From Arsenicicoccus sp. oral taxon 190 (GTDB taxonomy: Bacteria; Actinomycetota; Actinomycetes; Actinomycetales; Dermatophilaceae), in NCBI RefSeq assembly GCF_001189535.1, contig NZ_CP012070.1:310001-374000 (forward strand): a stretch of 64,000 bases of DNA. Reading direction: 5' to 3'. The position numbers were made by a program, and so were the translations under genes. Below the pieces are notes generated by a model. The model had not been told where the DNA came from and did not search any database. It saw only the letters and a program-made list of their open reading frames with translations. This document shows, piece after piece, positions 56,932 through 64,000 of the stretch (position 1 is the stretch's first letter; every line of letters starts with the position of its first letter).

Positions 56932-59900
56932 TCAGCCGAGCGCCCGCCGGGCGTTGCGGAACATCCGCAGCCAGGGGCTCGCCTCGTCGACCGGGCCGTC
57001 GGTCCACGACATCTGGGCGTTGCGCTGCACCCGCTCGGGGTGCGGCATCATCGCGGTGAACCTCCCGTCCGGCGTCGTCACCGCCGTCAGCCCGCCCGGG
57101 GACCCGTTGGGGTTGGTCGGGTAGGTCGTGGCGGGCGCGCCCGCGCCGTCGACGTAGCGCAGCGCCCGGACCACGTCGGTCTCGGAGCCGTGCCGCGAGA
57201 AGTCGGCGCGGCCCTCGCCGTGCGCCACGGCGATCGGCAGCAGCGACCCCGCCATCCCGTCGAAGAACAGCGACGGGCTGTCGAGGACCTCCACCTGGGA
57301 CAGGCGCGCCTCGTACTGCTCGCTGCGGTTGCGCGACCAGCGGGGCCAGGCCTCGGCGCCGGGGACGAGCTCGGCGAGCTCGCCGAACATCTGGCAGCCG
57401 TTGCAGATGCCGAGCCCGAAGGTGTCGGTGCGCGTGAAGAACTCGCGGAACTGGTCGGTCAGTCGGGGGTCGAGCAGCACCGACCGGGCCCAGCCGGCCC
57501 CGGCGCCGAGGGTGTCGCCGTACGAGAACCCGCCCGCCGCGACCAGACCCACCACGTCGGTCAGCGAGAACCGCCCTGCCTGCAGGTCGGTCATGTGCAC
57601 GTCGAGGGTCTCGAAGCCGGCGCGGTCGAAGGCGAAGGCCGTCTCCACGTGCGAGTTGACCCCCTGCTCGCGCAGGATCGCGACGCGCGGGCGCGCGCCG
57701 CGGTGCACGTATGCCGCCGCCACGTCGTCACCGGGGTCGAAGCTGGGGGCCACCACCAGACCCGTGACCGGGGCGCCCACGGCGGCGTGCTCCTCGTCGG
57801 CGCAGGCGGGGTCGTCGCGCAGCCGGGCGATCCGCCAGGACACCTCGTCCCACGCCTGGGCGAGGTCGCGCAGCGGCTCGTCGAGGAGCGGCTCGCGGTC
57901 GGGGCCGAGCACCCGCACCCGACGCTCCTCGAGGGTGCGGCCAGCCACGGTGGTGAGGCCGCCGAGACCGTGGGAGTCGAGCACGGCGACCACGCGGTCG
58001 GCGTCCTCGGCGCGGCAGCCCAGCACGGCGCCGAGCTCCTCGGCGAAGAGCGCCGCCACGGACGGCACCTCGAGCTCGAGGCCCTGCGCCGAGGCGAAGG
58101 CCATCTCGCACGCGGTCGCCCACAGGCCGCCGTCGGAGCGGTCGTGGTAGGCGGTGACCAGGCCCTCGGCCCGCAGCTCGGCGACGGCGGAGGCCAGGGC
58201 CACGAGGCGGGAGGGGTCGTCCAGGTCCGGGACCTGCGTGCCGAAACGGTCGTTGACCTGAGCCAGCACCGAACCCCCGAGCCGGTCGGCCCCGTCACCG
58301 AGGTCGACCAGGACCAGGGCCAACCCGGGCAGGACCAGCGGGGTGAGGGTGCCGCGGACGTCGTCCAGCGACGCGAAGGCCGTCACCACCAGCGAGACCG
58401 GCGACGTGACCTGCCGGGCCTCCCCGGCCTCGGCGGTCCACCGGGTGCGCATCGACAGCGAGTCCTTGCCGACCGGCACCCCGATGCCGAGCGCCGGGCA
58501 AAGCTCCATCGCGACGGCCTCGACGGTGTCGTAGAGCGCGGCGTCCTCGCCCTCCTCGCCGCACGCGGCCATCCAGTTGCACGACAGCTTCACGCGCGGC
58601 AGGTCGACGGGCGCCGCGATCAGGTTGGTGATGGCCTCGCCGACCGCCATCCGGCCGGAGGCGGGGGCGTCGATCGCCGCAAGCGGCATGCGCTCCCCGC
58701 TCGCCATCGCCTCCCCGGCGAGACCGACGAGGTCGCCGAGGGTCACGGCGACGTCGGCCACCGGCACCTGCCAGGGCCCGACCATCTGGTCGCGGTGGGT
58801 GAGGCCGCCGACGGTCCGGTCCCCGATGGTGACGAGGAAGCGCTTGGACGCGACGGTGGGGTGCCGCAGCACGGCGTAGGCCGCCTCGCGCACGTCGAGG
58901 GCATCGACGTCGAGCGAGTCCCCCTGTCGGTCGACCCGGCTCACGTCGCGGGTCATGCGCGGCGGCTTGCCGAGCAGCACCTCCATGGGCATGTCGATCG
59001 CGCGCTGCTCGACCGGCTGGGCCAGGTCGTCGTCGAGCCGGTCGTCGGTGAGCCGCAGCTGACCGTCGTCGGTGGCCACGCCCACGACCGCCCACGGGCA
59101 CCGCTCCCGGTCAGCGAGGGAGGCGAGCAGCGACAGCGACGAGGGCGCGATCGCGACGACGTAGCGCTCCTGCGACTCGTTGCACCAGATCTCCTTGGGC
59201 GCGAGGCCGCTCTCCTCGAGCGGCACCGCCGCGAGGTCGAAGCGGGCGCCCAGCCCGGCGCCGTCCACCAGCTCGGGGAAGGCGTTGGACAGCCCACCCG
59301 CGCCGACGTCGTGGATCGCCAGGATCGGGTTGTCGTCGCCGAGCGCCCAGCAGTGGGTGATGACCTCCTGCGCGCGGCGCTCGATCTCGGGGTTGCCGCG
59401 CTGCACCGAGTCGAAGTCGAGCTCGGCGGCATTGGCGCCCGCGGCGAGCGAGGAGGCGGCGCCGCCGCCCATCCCGATGCGCATGCCCGGGCCGCCGAGC
59501 TGCACCAGCAGGGTGCCCGGCTCGAAGGTGACCTTGGCGGTCTGCGACGCCGAGATGGTGCCGAGGCCGCCGGCGCTCATGATCGGCTTGTGGTAGCCGC
59601 GACGCACCCCGTCGACGGTCTGCTCGTAGACCCGGAAGAAGCCCCCGAGCACCGGCCGCCCGAACTCGTTGTTGAAGGCCGCCGCCCCGATCGGCCCCTC
59701 GACCATGATCTGCAGCGGCGAGGCCAGGTGGGAGGGTGCGCCATACGGCGAGCGCTCCCACGGCTCGTCGGTGCCGGGCAGGTGCAGGTTGCTGACCGCA
59801 AAACCCGACAGCCCCGCCTTGGGGGCCGAGCCGCGCCCGGTCGCACCCTCGTCGCGGATCTCCCCGCCCGCGCCCGTGGCCGCGCCCGGGAAGGGTGAGA

Positions 59901-60822
59901 TGGCGGTCGGGTGGTTGTGGGTCTCGACCTTCATCAGGACGTGCACGTCGTCCTCGACCGGGCCGTAGACCCCGGGGCCGTCCTGGGAGTCCGGCAGCCA
60001 CCGCACGCGGCGTCCGCCCTCCATCACCGAGGCGTTGTCGGCATAGGCGACGACGGTGCCCTGGCCGTTGACCTCTTCGGTGTGCCGGATCATCCCGAAG
60101 AGCGAACGCCCTTGCGGCTCACCGTCGATCACGAAGTCGGCGTTGAAGATCTTGTGCCGGCAGTGCTCGGAGTTGGCCTGGGCGAACATCATCAGCTCGA
60201 CGTCGGTCGGGTTGCGCCGCAGCCCCGTGAACGCCTCGACGAGGTAGTCGACCTCGTCCTCGGACAGCGCCAGCCCGAAGCGCACGTCGGCCTCCAGCAG
60301 CGCCTCGCGCCCGGCGCCCAGCACGTCGACGTGCTCCATCGGCTCGGCCGGGCGGGTGGCGAAGAGCGCCGCCGCCTCGGCCCGGGACGCGAGCACCGTC
60401 TCGGTCATCCGGTCGTGCAGCACCGCCGCGCACGCCACCCAGTCGGCGTCGGACAGCTCGGGACCGGCCAGCCACACCTCGGTGACCCGCTCGACCCGGG
60501 CCACGTCCAGGCCGCAGCTGTGCGCGATGTCGGTGGCCTTGGACGCCCACGGCGAGACCGTCCCGAGCCGGGGGGCGACGACCACGAGGGTGCCGCGGGC
60601 GGGGCCGGTGGCGGGGTCGCCATACGTGAGCAGCCGCTCCAGGGTGGCGGTCTCGGCGGGGGTGAGCGCGCTCTCGCTGGCCACCCAGTGGACGTGCCGC
60701 GCCTCCAGCCCGGTCACCTGCGGGACGACGGCCTGCACCCGGGCGAGGAGTCCGGCGGTCCGGAAGTCCGACAGGGCCCGGCCCCCCTCGACGACGGTGA
60801 GGACGTGGTCGGGCGAGGGCAT
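56932..60822 (-). CDS. purL: Phosphoribosylformylglycinamidine synthase, single-chain (long) type
   Basis: A 1,296-residue enzyme, the size of E. coli PurL (1,295). N-terminal PurS-like region, then FAQANSEHCRHKIFNADFVIDG, METHNHPTAISPFPGAATGAGGEIRDEGATGRG and LGGPGMRIGMGGGAASSL in the FGAM domains, and a C-terminal glutaminase (RVAILREQGVNSHVETAFAF, GLVAAGGFSYGDTLGAGAGW, GICNGCQMFGEL with nucleophile Cys). It converts FGAR and glutamine to FGAM. Most Actinobacteria use separate PurS/PurQ/PurL, so the fused type here is notable. Downstream pcm, upstream PurS-like gene. Confidence 0.96.
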   Translation of the reverse strand: MPSPDHVLTVVEGGRALSDFRTAGLLARVQAVVPQVTGLEARHVHWVASESALTPAETATLERLLTYGDPATGPARGTLVVVAPRLGTVSPWASKATDIAHSCGLDVARVERVTEVWLAGPELSDADWVACAAVLHDRMTETVLASRAEAAALFATRPAEPMEHVDVLGAGREALLEADVRFGLALSEDEVDYLVEAFTGLRRNPTDVELMMFAQANSEHCRHKIFNADFVIDGEPQGRSLFGMIRHTEEVNGQGTVVAYADNASVMEGGRRVRWLPDSQDGPGVYGPVEDDVHVLMKVETHNHPTAISPFPGAATGAGGEIRDEGATGRGSAPKAGLSGFAVSNLHLPGTDEPWERSPYGAPSHLASPLQIMVEGPIGAAAFNNEFGRPVLGGFFRVYEQTVDGVRRGYHKPIMSAGGLGTISASQTAKVTFEPGTLLVQLGGPGMRIGMGGGAASSLAAGANAAELDFDSVQRGNPEIERRAQEVITHCWALGDDNPILAIHDVGAGGLSNAFPELVDGAGLGARFDLAAVPLEESGLAPKEIWCNESQERYVVAIAPSSLSLLASLADRERCPWAVVGVATDDGQLRLTDDRLDDDLAQPVEQRAIDMPMEVLLGKPPRMTRDVSRVDRQGDSLDVDALDVREAAYAVLRHPTVASKRFLVTIGDRTVGGLTHRDQMVGPWQVPVADVAVTLGDLVGLAGEAMASGERMPLAAIDAPASGRMAVGEAITNLIAAPVDLPRVKLSCNWMAACGEEGEDAALYDTVEAVAMELCPALGIGVPVGKDSLSMRTRWTAEAGEARQVTSPVSLVVTAFASLDDVRGTLTPLVLPGLALVLVDLGDGADRLGGSVLAQVNDRFGTQVPDLDDPSRLVALASAVAELRAEGLVTAYHDRSDGGLWATACEMAFASAQGLELEVPSVAALFAEELGAVLGCRAEDADRVVAVLDSHGLGGLTTVAGRTLEERRVRVLGPDREPLLDEPLRDLAQAWDEVSWRIARLRDDPACADEEHAAVGAPVTGLVVAPSFDPGDDVAAAYVHRGARPRVAILREQGVNSHVETAFAFDRAGFETLDVHMTDLQAGRFSLTDVVGLVAAGGFSYGDTLGAGAGWARSVLLDPRLTDQFREFFTRTDTFGLGICNGCQMFGELAELVPGAEAWPRWSRNRSEQYEARLSQVEVLDSPSLFFDGMAGSLLPIAVAHGEGRADFSRHGSETDVVRALRYVDGAGAPATTYPTNPNGSPGGLTAVTTPDGRFTAMMPHPERVQRNAQMSWTDGPVDEASPWLRMFRNARRALG

Positions 60823-60875
60823 GGGGGTCTCCTGAGGACGACGCGACGAAGCGTGCTCAGGCTACCGGAGTGAGG

Positions 60876-61301
60876 TCAGTCGTCCTCGCCCGAGTAGACG
60901 CCGGTGCCGAACTCTTCGACCCCGTGGTCGAGCTCGACGTCGTGGTGGGTGGTGGTCCGGCCCTCGCGGCGCCCCGCGCCCTCGGGGATGGGGGCGATGG
61001 CGCCGATGCCGTCCTCGTAGGCGTCCCAGTCGTCGTCGTGGTCGCCGACCACGATGCTCGCCCCCTCGGGGTGGACGCCGGTCACCTCGAAGCCCTCCGG
61101 GGACAGCTGGGCGCCGAGCTCGCCGGCCCGCGCCAGGTGCGCCGCGGTGACCACGCCCGGGACGCTCAGCACGTAGCGGCGGCCCTGGCGGATCCGGGTG
61201 AACTCCGCGAAGCCCAGCTCGGCGGCCCGGGGCAACGCCGCGTGCCCCTCGGCGTCCGGCCCGTCGGCGCTGGGCATGACGTTGACGACGATGCGGGCCA
61301 T
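60876..61301 (-). CDS. PurS-like protein with acidic C-terminal extension
   Basis: A 141-residue protein. ARIVVNVMPSADGPDAEGHAALPRAAELGFAEFTRIRQGRRYVL resembles PurS of Actinobacteria (VVVDVMPK...DPQGQAV...LGFDG...VRQGKRFEL) from memory, and ELGAQLSPEGFEVTGV fits its LANPVIEDYEV end. Residues 85-141 are extra and acidic. Canonical PurS (about 80 aa) is a subunit of the three-part FGAM synthase; next to it is the single-chain PurL, which has its own PurS-like domain. So the role is unclear. GAGGAGG precedes ATG 61301. Confidence 0.7.
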   Translation of the reverse strand: MARIVVNVMPSADGPDAEGHAALPRAAELGFAEFTRIRQGRRYVLSVPGVVTAAHLARAGELGAQLSPEGFEVTGVHPEGASIVVGDHDDDWDAYEDGIGAIAPIPEGAGRREGRTTTHHDVELDHGVEEFGTGVYSGEDD

Positions 61302-61421
61302 GGCGTGCCTCCTCGGGGCGCGGGCTGCGGTCTGCCCCGAGGATATCGAGCAGGGGGTGCGCTCGACCGGCCGGGTGCGGCTCAGGCCGTATGACGTGCG
61401 CCTCACCCCCGCGGGCCCGCG

Positions 61422-62432
61422 TCAGGCCTGGAAGCGGCGCCCGGTGAGCGTCTCATAGGCCTCGACGTACTTGGCGCGGGTGCGCTCGACGACCTCGTCC
61501 GGCAGCGCCGGGGGCTGCTCGCCGGAGCGGCGGTCCCAGCCCGAGGCCGGGGAGGTGAGCCAGTCACGGACGTACTGCTTGTCGTAGGACTCCTGCGGGT
61601 GGCCCGGCTCCCACGACGCGGCCGGCCAGAAGCGGCTCGAGTCGGGGGTGAGCACCTCGTCGGCGAGGACCAGCTCCACGTCGTCAGGGGACGCTGTGGA
61701 CGCTTCGGACGCTGCAGCCCCCGAAGGAGCGGCGGACCCGCCGCGCATCCCGAACTCCACCTTGGTGTCGGCCAGGATGATCCCGCGGTCGCGGGCGATC
61801 TCGTTGCCCCGCGCCAGGATCCGCGTCGTCAGCTCGGCGAGCCGGCGGGCCAGCGGGGCTCCGACGAGCTGCTCGACCTCGGCGTGGGTCATCGGCTGGT
61901 CGTGCTCCCCGACGGGGGCCTTGGTGGTAGGGGTGAAGATCGGGGCGGGCAGCGGCGAGCCGTCGGTCAGGCCGGGCGGCAGCGGGACGCCGCAGACGGA
62001 CCCGGTGGAGGAGTACTCCTCCAGGCCGCCGCCGGTGAGGTAGGCGCGGCCGATGCACTCCACCGGCACCATCTCGAGCCGCTCGACCAGCACCGCGCGG
62101 CCGGCGACGGCCTCGGGGACCTCGGCGCTGACCACGTGGTTGGGCAGGATGTCGGCCAGCTGCTCGAACCACCACAGGCTGAGCTGGGTCAGCACCGTGC
62201 CCTTGTCGGGGATGGGGGTGTCGAGCACGAAGTCGTAGGCGGAGATCCGGTCGCTGGCGACGAGCAGCAGCTGGTCCTCGCGGGGGCGGCCCTGGGCGTC
62301 CAGCGGGGCGTAGAGGTCGCGGACCTTGCCGGAGTAGAGGTGCTGGTAGCCAGGAAGGCTGGGGCTGGGGCTGGGGCTCGGGCTGTGGTTGGGGCTCGGG
62401 CTTGGGCTGTTGCTGGGGTGGGGCGTGGTCAT
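61422..62432 (-). CDS. purC: Phosphoribosylaminoimidazole-succinocarboxamide synthase
   Basis: A 336-residue SAICAR synthase. YQHLYSGKVRDLYAPLDA, LLLVASDRISAYDFVLDTPIPDKGTVLTQLSLWWFE, VECIGRAYLTGG and DTKVEFGMR with LADEVLTPDSSRFWPA and SYDKQYVRDWL are conserved. It joins aspartate to CAIR with ATP. N-terminus has a Ser-Pro repeat (see 62357) and an insertion of about 18 Ala/Ser/Thr residues follows FGMR. purD lies 11 bp upstream. Confidence 0.96.
   Translation of the reverse strand: MTTPHPSNSPSPSPNHSPSPSPSPSLPGYQHLYSGKVRDLYAPLDAQGRPREDQLLLVASDRISAYDFVLDTPIPDKGTVLTQLSLWWFEQLADILPNHVVSAEVPEAVAGRAVLVERLEMVPVECIGRAYLTGGGLEEYSSTGSVCGVPLPPGLTDGSPLPAPIFTPTTKAPVGEHDQPMTHAEVEQLVGAPLARRLAELTTRILARGNEIARDRGIILADTKVEFGMRGGSAAPSGAAASEASTASPDDVELVLADEVLTPDSSRFWPAASWEPGHPQESYDKQYVRDWLTSPASGWDRRSGEQPPALPDEVVERTRAKYVEAYETLTGRRFQA
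62357..62417. repeat. 6-bp coding microsatellite in purC N-terminus
   Basis: About ten degenerate copies of AGCCCC (seen as GGGGCT on the + strand) encode Ser-Pro/Asn-Ser repeats in residues 5-24. A slippage tract which can change length in frame without altering the catalytic core. Confidence 0.7.
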
Positions 62433-62443
62433 GGTGGTCCTCG

Positions 62444-63715
62444 TCAGCAGGAGATCTGGCCGCGCTGGGCAGCCAGGGCGATGTCGGTGCGGTGGTGGGA
62501 GCCGGGCAGCTCGATGCGCTCGACCGCGGCGTAGGCGCGCTCGCGGGCCTCGGCGAGGTCGCGGCCGAGCGCGACGACCGACAGCACCCGGCCGCCGGCG
62601 CTCACGAGCAGCCCCTCGGCGTCCAGGGCGGTGCCGGCGTGGAGCACCGACGCGTCGCGCACGTCCACCACGCCGCTGATGGGGCGCCCGGTGACCGGGG
62701 CCTCGGGGTATCCCTCGGAGGCCACGACGACGGTCACCGCCGCCTCGTCGCGCCACTGCAGGGGGGCCAGCTCGTCGAGGGTGCCGACGGCGGCGGACCA
62801 CAGCACCGCGCCGAGCGGCGTGGCCAGCCGCGCCAGCACGACCTGCGTCTCGGGGTCGCCGAACCTCGCGTTGAACTCCACGACCCGCGGCCCCCGCGAG
62901 GTGAGGGCGAGCCCGACGTAGAGCACTCCCACGAACGGTGTGCCGCGGCGGGCCATCTCCTCGATGGTCGGCTGCGCGACCCGGGCGACCACGTCGGCGA
63001 CGAGGCCCTCCGGGGCCCAGTCCAGCGGCGAGTAGGCGCCCATGCCACCGGTGTTGGGGCCGGCGTCGCCGTCCCCGACCCGCTTGAAGTCCTGGGCCAG
63101 GGCCAGCGGCACGACGGTCTCGCCGTCGCAGATGCAGAAGAGGCTGGCCTCGGGCCCGTCGAGGAACTCCTCGACGACCACGCGCCCGCCCGCCTTGGCC
63201 AGGCAGGCCCGGGCGTGGTCCAGGGCGGCCGCCCGGTCGTCGGTCACGATGACGCCCTTGCCCGCGGCGAGCCCGTCGTCCTTGACGACGTGGGGGGCAC
63301 CGAAGCCGTCGAGCGCGGCCGCCACCTCGTCCTCGGTGGTGCACACGTGGGCGAGCGCCGTCGGCACGCCCGCCGCCGCCATGACCTCCTTGGCGAAGGC
63401 CTTGGAGCCCTCGAGCTGCGCGGCCGCCGCGCTGGGCCCGAAGACCGCGACGCCGCGCTGCCGCACCGTGTCCGCCACGCCGGCGACGAGCGGCGCCTCG
63501 GGGCCGATCACGACGAGGTCGACGCCCAGCTCGACGGCGAGGTCGGCGACCGCAGCCCCGTCCGTCATACCGGTCGGCAGGTCGCGGCACAGCGCCACCT
63601 GGTCGATGCCGGGGTTGCCGGGGGCCGCGACGACCGTCTCGACGGCGGAGTCCTGGGCCAGGGCGTGGACGAGGGCGTGCTCACGGGCACCGGTGCCGAT
63701 GACGAGTACCTTCAC
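62444..63715 (-). CDS. purD: Phosphoribosylamine--glycine ligase
   Basis: A 423-residue ATP-grasp enzyme. MKVLVIGTGAREHALVHALAQ, FGPSAAAAQLEGSKAFAKEVMAAAGVPTA, VVKDDGLAAGKGVIV, VEEFLDGPEASLFCICDG and FNARFGDPETQVVLARL are PurD signatures. It makes GAR from phosphoribosylamine and glycine. Standard length. First gene on the left-going purine set, divergent from the HelD-like gene. Confidence 0.97.
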   Translation of the reverse strand: MKVLVIGTGAREHALVHALAQDSAVETVVAAPGNPGIDQVALCRDLPTGMTDGAAVADLAVELGVDLVVIGPEAPLVAGVADTVRQRGVAVFGPSAAAAQLEGSKAFAKEVMAAAGVPTALAHVCTTEDEVAAALDGFGAPHVVKDDGLAAGKGVIVTDDRAAALDHARACLAKAGGRVVVEEFLDGPEASLFCICDGETVVPLALAQDFKRVGDGDAGPNTGGMGAYSPLDWAPEGLVADVVARVAQPTIEEMARRGTPFVGVLYVGLALTSRGPRVVEFNARFGDPETQVVLARLATPLGAVLWSAAVGTLDELAPLQWRDEAAVTVVVASEGYPEAPVTGRPISGVVDVRDASVLHAGTALDAEGLLVSAGGRVLSVVALGRDLAEARERAYAAVERIELPGSHHRTDIALAAQRGQISC

Positions 63716-63772
63716 GTCGCCAACCCTAGTGGCTGGACCCGCGCGGACTGACGGCGCTCGCGCCGACCCCGC

Positions 63773-63778
63773 TATAGA
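63773..63778 (+). promoter_or_regulatory. Candidate -10 box for the HelD-like gene
   Basis: TATAGA at 63773-63778, with CTGACG at 63748-63753 as a distant -35 (19-bp spacer). About 80 bp ahead of the start at 63857. Moderate match to a housekeeping promoter; only rightward gene nearby. Confidence 0.4.
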
Positions 63779-63856
63779 GTGGGAGATTCCGTGGGCGGCC
63801 GCGGATGCTCACGCGGCCGTGGCCCCGCAGACCCAGCGCACCAGGTGAGAGGACTC

Positions 63857-64000
63857 GTGACGGACTCCCAGCAACGCACCGCCCCTTCGGCCGACGACCT
63901 CCTGCACGCCGAGCTCGCGACCGAGCAGACGCACGTGGACCGGGTCTACGCCGAGCTGGAGCGCGCCTCGGTGCGGGCCCGGCTGCTGGAGGCCGAGGGC
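63857..64000 (+). CDS. HelD-like UvrD-family ATPase, N-terminal fragment (partial)
   Basis: Only 48 residues are in the window (VTDSQQRTAPSADDLLHAELATEQTHVDRVYAELERA...). The helical, acidic ELATEQTHVDRVYAEL stretch resembles the N-terminal coiled coil of actinobacterial HelD/HelR-like helicases that recycle stalled RNA polymerase. Frame is open at the right edge; no catalytic motif is visible yet. GAGAGGA precedes GTG 63857. Call depends on family likeness of a short segment. Confidence 0.5.
   Translation, partial: MTDSQQRTAPSADDLLHAELATEQTHVDRVYAELERASVRARLLEAEG

Noticed and set aside
61422..63590. 722-codon frame fusing purD region to purC
   Set aside because: Only the part from 62432 down has purC sequence; the upstream part is an out-of-frame shadow of purD.

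Overview
The window is very GC-rich, gene-dense, and full of 4-nt ATGA/GTGA gene overlaps. It reads as chromosome of a high-GC actinobacterium, most likely a Micrococcales/Intrasporangiaceae-type organism (inference). Supporting markers are a BldC regulator, a DUF3073 protein, two GAF-ANTAR regulators, an F420-type luciferase-like oxidoreductase, an actinobacterial LigB-type ligase, and a C50-carotenoid gene set (crtI, crtB, crtYe, crtYf, crtEb). No phage, IS element, CRISPR array or rRNA was seen.

Region 1 (1-9846) is a divergent glycosyltransferase locus. WcbI-like, GT4 and GT2 genes run left off the window edge; two GT4 genes, a MurG-like GT, a GT2, a NodS-like methyltransferase, an acyl-CoA dehydrogenase-like protein and another GT2 run right, almost all overlapping. 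Region 2 (9856-15285) has an SDR, ATP-dependent DNA ligase, a conserved unknown, an FMN-binding stress protein, a small acidic protein and photolyase. Region 3 (15454-24235) is a light/carotenoid block: an SDR-TspO fusion, a CPBP protease-like protein, a GT2-isopentenyl-diphosphate-isomerase fusion, a membrane protein, the five-gene crt operon and a divergent MarR regulator. No crtE (GGPP synthase) is present.

Region 4 (24305-31702) has an SDR, two GAF-ANTAR proteins, tRNA-Lys, and between them an MDR dehydrogenase, a catalytically aberrant PTPS-like protein and a glycosyltransferase, convergent with HAD phosphatase, GTP cyclohydrolase II and RibD-type reductase. This looks like an uncharacterised pterin- or pyrimidine-derived glycoside pathway and is my main candidate for an undescribed system. 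The ribA/ribD junction appears frameshifted. Region 5 (31783-36102) holds small unknowns, a spermidine-synthase-like protein and a DHA2 efflux pump. Region 6 (36107-39879) is a nucleotide-sugar operon (SAF-domain oxidoreductase, 3,5-epimerase, NAD epimerase, glucose-1-phosphate cytidylyltransferase) without the usual CDP-glucose dehydratase.

Region 7 (40192-48657) has an aldo-keto reductase, serine dehydratase, a PHP-domain protein, tRNA-Glu/Asp/Phe, a Ser/Thr kinase, a SatD/SatE-like pair with a palindromic operator, bldC and DUF3073. Region 8 (48768-63715) is de novo purine synthesis: purM, purF, purL, purC and purD interspersed with a GT14-like protein, an LLM oxidoreductase, an SCP2-like protein, an alcohol dehydrogenase and a pcm-like methyltransferase. 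PurL is the long single-chain type, yet a divergent PurS-like protein sits beside it. The right edge starts a HelD-like ATPase. Across the whole window the word GTATGCC/GGCATAC is strikingly over-represented, including in terminator stems.
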